NCBI GenBank assembly: GCA_041946965.1
Contig: JBHGBM010000112.1
Span: 1 to 24,091, forward strand
Direction of reading: 5' to 3'
DNA from: JBHGBM01 sp041946965
GTDB taxonomy: Bacteria; Acidobacteriota; Terriglobia; Bryobacterales; Bryobacteraceae
DNA length: 24,091 nt
This document shows, in pieces, positions 21,656 through 24,091 of this stretch (position 1 is its first letter; every line of letters begins with the position of its first letter). The notes under the pieces are model-generated. The model searched no databases, had not been told where the DNA came from, and was given only the letters and a program-made list of their open reading frames with translations. The translations under genes were made by a program, and so were the position numbers.

Positions 21656-22675
21656 GTGCTGATTGTGATGCGCGCCCAGGCGCGCGAGGAAGAAATCGCA
21701 GCGGTTTGCCGCAAGATCGAAGCGCTCGGGCTGCGGCCCCACATCATTCCCGGCGCGCAGCGCACCGCCGTGGGTATCACCGGCAATCCCGGCCCGGTGG
21801 ATCCTTCCGAATTCGAAGACATGCCCGGCGTGGCCGACGCCATCGCGGTTTCCAAACCGTACAAGCTCGTCAGCCGCGAAGCCAAGCCGGAGAACACCGT
21901 GGTGCAGGTGGGCAATGCCGAGGTGGGCGGCGCGACGCTCGCGCTTTGCGCCGGCCCCTGCGCGGTGGAGAACCGCGAGCAGATCCTGGCGGCCGCGCGC
22001 GCGGTGAAAGCCGCCGGCGCGCAATTGCTCCGGGGCGGCGCCTACAAGCCCCGCACCTCTCCCTACGCCTTCCACGGCCTGGGCGAGGAAGGGTTGAAAC
22101 TGCTCGCCGAGGCCCGCGCGGAAACCGGCCTCGCGGTGGTGACCGAAGCCGTGGACGTGGAAACTTTCCCCCTGGTGGAGGAGTACGCCGATTGCGTCCA
22201 GATCGGCGCGCGCAACATGCAGAATTTCTCCCTGCTGCGCCGCGCCGGCCGCGGCCGCAAGCCCGTGCTGCTGAAACGCGGCATCTCTTCCACGCTCGAA
22301 GAATTTCTCATGGCGGCGGAGTATCTGCTCTCGGAGGGCAACTACCAGGTGATCCTGTGCGAGCGCGGCGTGCGCACTTTCGCCGACCACACACGCAACA
22401 CCCTGGACCTGAGCGTGGTGCCCGCCGTGCAGCGTTTGAGCCATCTGCCGATCATCGTGGACCCCAGCCACGGCACCGGCCGCCGCGACAAGGTCCTACC
22501 GATGGCGCTGGCCGCGGTGGCCGCGGGCGCCTCGGGGCTGATTGTGGAGGTTCACCCCAATCCCGAGAAGGCGCTCTCCGACGGCTTCCAGTCGCTCTAC
22601 CCCGAGCAGTTCACGGAACTCGCCGAAGAGTGCCGCGCGGTTTACGGCCTCTTGCGGCGGCGCAGCCGCTGTTAG
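21656..22675 (+). CDS. aroF: 3-deoxy-7-phosphoheptulonate (DAHP) synthase, type I-beta
   Basis: This enzyme joins phosphoenolpyruvate and erythrose 4-phosphate in the first step of the shikimate pathway to aromatic amino acids. At 339 aa it matches the Thermotoga-type form. A ferredoxin-like N-terminal domain (about 1-66, MLIVMRAQAREEEIAAVCRKIE) acts in that form as the feedback-regulation module. The barrel begins at LALCAGPCAVE. The metal ligands fall at Cys102, His272 (DPSHGTG), Glu298 (VEVHP) and Asp309 (LSDG), the same numbers known for the T. maritima enzyme. Substrate segments LLRGGAYKPRTSPYAFHG, QIGARNMQNF and LLKRGISSTLEEFL are intact. The start is GTG with AAGAGGA upstream. It is a single-gene unit here, convergent with ilvD. 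Symbols aroF, aroG and aroA are all used for this class. Confidence 0.97.
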   Translation: MLIVMRAQAREEEIAAVCRKIEALGLRPHIIPGAQRTAVGITGNPGPVDPSEFEDMPGVADAIAVSKPYKLVSREAKPENTVVQVGNAEVGGATLALCAGPCAVENREQILAAARAVKAAGAQLLRGGAYKPRTSPYAFHGLGEEGLKLLAEARAETGLAVVTEAVDVETFPLVEEYADCVQIGARNMQNFSLLRRAGRGRKPVLLKRGISSTLEEFLMAAEYLLSEGNYQVILCERGVRTFADHTRNTLDLSVVPAVQRLSHLPIIVDPSHGTGRRDKVLPMALAAVAAGASGLIVEVHPNPEKALSDGFQSLYPEQFTELAEECRAVYGLLRRRSRC

Positions 22676-22723
22676 GGCGAGCCCCCTCATCAGGGAGCGA
22701 GGCGTGGGGCGCGCGACGCGGCT

Positions 22724-24091
22724 TTACATGTCCAGCACCGCGCCGGTGTCCGCGCTGTTGACGTGGGCGGCGTAGCGGGCCAGCCACCCGCGTTTCACCT
22801 TCGATTCGAACTTCGGCAGCGCCTGCAAACGGCGCTCGATCTCCCCGGCCGGTGCCAGCAGCTCGATGGATCGCTCGCGGGTGCTGATGCGGATGCGGTC
22901 GCCCGGGCGCACGGCCGCGATGGGCCCGCCCGCCGCGGCTTCGGGCGCGACGTGGCCGACGCACAGCCCGCGCGTGCCCCCGGAGAAACGGCCATCGGTG
23001 ATCAGCGCGGCGCGCGTTCCCGCTCCCACCAGGGCCGCGGTCGGGGAGAGCATCTCCTGCATGCCGGGGCCGCCGCGCGGACCTTCGTAGCGGATCACCA
23101 CCACGTCGCCGTCCTTCACCTCGCGCGCCAGGATGCCCGCCAGCGCGGCTTCCTGCGATTCGTACACGCGCGCCGGGCCTTCGAACTCCGTCATCGAGGC
23201 GTCCACTCCGGCGGTCTTCACCACCGCGCCGTTGGGCGCCAGGTTGCCGAACAGGACTGCCAGGCCGCCGGTCCCGGAAAAGGCCGAGACGACGGGGCGG
23301 ATCACGTCGCCGTCGGGCGCCGGGGCGTCCTTCACCAGGTCGGCGAGCGTGCCCGTCACCGTGCGCGCGCTGAGATCCAGCGGAGTCTTCGCATTCGCGG
23401 CGATCTCCTTCAGAATGGCCGCCACCCCGCCCTTGGCGTGCACGTGCTCCACGTGAACCTCCGGGCGGCTCGGCGAGATCTTGCAGATGTTCGGCGTCAC
23501 GCGCGAAATTTCGTTCAGCCGGTCCAGGTCGTAGGCGATCCCCGCCGAGTGCGCCAGCGCCAGCGCGTGCAGCACCGTGTTGGTGGACCCGCCCATGGCC
23601 ATATCCAGCACGAAGGCGTTATCGAGCGCCTGCCGAGTGACGATATCGAGCGGCCGCACGCCGGCTTCCAGGCAGCGCTTGAGCGCCCGCCCCGCTTTGC
23701 GCACCAGTTCCAGCCGGTCCGGGTTCAGCTCCGTGCCGCCGTCTACCCAGCGCTCCGCCGGGATGGTGCCGTTGCCCGCGAGCGCCAGCCCGATGGCTTC
23801 CCCCAGGCAGTTCATGGAGTTCGCCGTGAACATGCCGGCGCAACTGCCGCAGCCCGGACAGGCGCGCTCGGCCAGCCCCTTCAGCTCGCCTTCCCCGATC
23901 TTTCCCGCGCTGTACTTGCCCACCGCTTCGAAAATCGAAATCAGGTCAATGTTGCCCGGTCCGGCCAGCATCGGCCCGCCGCTTACGTAGACCGCCGGGA
24001 TGTTGATGCGCACCATGGCGTTGTACATGGCCGGCACGATCTTGTCGCAGTTGCCGATGCCGATCCAGGCGTCGCAGGGGTGCGCGCCGAT
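22724..24091 (-). CDS. ilvD: Dihydroxy-acid dehydratase, N-terminus outside window
   Basis: IlvD dehydrates dihydroxy-isovalerate and dihydroxy-methylvalerate in valine, leucine and isoleucine synthesis, using an Fe-S cluster. The frame is open to the right edge and gives 455 residues, about 80% of the usual 555-570 aa; the first 100 or so residues are missing. Visible features are WIGIGNCDKIVPAMYNAMV with one cluster Cys, and PGCGSCAGMFTANSMN with another. LDMAMGGSTNTVLHALALAH and the C-terminal TDGRFSGGTRGLCVGHVAPE follow; the last carries the active-site Ser of SGGT. It ends 48 bp from the convergent DAHP synthase stop. That spacer holds GC-rich partial inverted repeats but no T-tract terminator. 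Confidence 0.97.
   Translation of the reverse strand: MGAHPCDAWIGIGNCDKIVPAMYNAMVRINIPAVYVSGGPMLAGPGNIDLISIFEAVGKYSAGKIGEGELKGLAERACPGCGSCAGMFTANSMNCLGEAIGLALAGNGTIPAERWVDGGTELNPDRLELVRKAGRALKRCLEAGVRPLDIVTRQALDNAFVLDMAMGGSTNTVLHALALAHSAGIAYDLDRLNEISRVTPNICKISPSRPEVHVEHVHAKGGVAAILKEIAANAKTPLDLSARTVTGTLADLVKDAPAPDGDVIRPVVSAFSGTGGLAVLFGNLAPNGAVVKTAGVDASMTEFEGPARVYESQEAALAGILAREVKDGDVVVIRYEGPRGGPGMQEMLSPTAALVGAGTRAALITDGRFSGGTRGLCVGHVAPEAAAGGPIAAVRPGDRIRISTRERSIELLAPAGEIERRLQALPKFESKVKRGWLARYAAHVNSADTGAVLDM

Noticed and set aside
22676..22723. GC-rich inverted repeat between the DAHP synthase and ilvD stops
   Set aside because: Arms pair imperfectly over a loop of more than 20 nt and no T-tract follows on either strand.

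Overview
The window is a GC-rich, tightly packed stretch of ordinary bacterial chromosome. I see no tRNA, rRNA, CRISPR array, phage gene or insertion sequence. The gene set is a putative bacillithiol-disulfide reductase, a type I-beta DAHP synthase, an IspG of the bacterial MEP pathway, a bacterial TrmB-like regulator, a short CxH...CxxC protein, and many GTG/TTG starts with very high third-position GC. This fits the Acidobacteriota, perhaps the Bryobacter/Solibacter side. That placement is inference from gene content, not an alignment result.

Layout, left to right. Positions 1-3457 hold the 3' end of clpP (+), which converges on ftsK, with uppP upstream of ftsK in the same (-) unit. Positions 3551-7172 hold two large genes I cannot name, in convergent orientation: a 701-aa probable exported protein (+) and a 492-aa membrane-anchored Gln/Gly-rich protein (-). 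Positions 7373-10661 are a regulatory block. It holds an NtrC-type sigma54 activator (+) converging on a NarL-type response regulator (-), then a divergent TrmB-like regulator (+) that converges on a small DUF350 membrane protein (-). No histidine kinase is present. The 92-bp narL/trmB spacer and its edge carry two overlapping promoters that point through each other, plus two perfect inverted repeats.

Positions 10715-17504 form a long (+) run: ispG, a DmpA-type (S58) aminopeptidase overlapping ispG by 4 bp, glutamate dehydrogenase, mutS and anmK. The mutS gene is broken. Two internal segments are missing (part of the connector domain, and the Walker B/signature part of the ATPase), and each loss changes the reading frame. 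The frame left open at the second junction runs into anmK and makes a false 1128-codon open frame.

Positions 17506-21466 are (-): a 79-aa putative zinc protein, the bacillithiol-reductase-like flavoprotein bdr, and alaS (bdr and alaS overlap by 4 bp). The 189-bp alaS/aroF spacer contains a 68-bp stem-loop element built on CACGGATG units. Positions 21656-24091 hold DAHP synthase (+) converging on ilvD (-), which runs off the right edge.

Most genes are housekeeping: division, lipid-carrier recycling, isoprenoid precursors, amino-acid metabolism, tRNA charging, mismatch repair and murein recycling. Neighbours are linked mostly by compact packing; the overlapping pairs may be translationally coupled. 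No gap without a gene exceeds 300 bp; the longest is about 200 bp (7173-7372). I did not find a clear new multi-gene system. The points most worth a second look are the doubly deleted mutS, the overlapping narL/trmB promoters with palindromes, the two apparently leaderless starts, and the serine at the proposed catalytic Cys position of Bdr.
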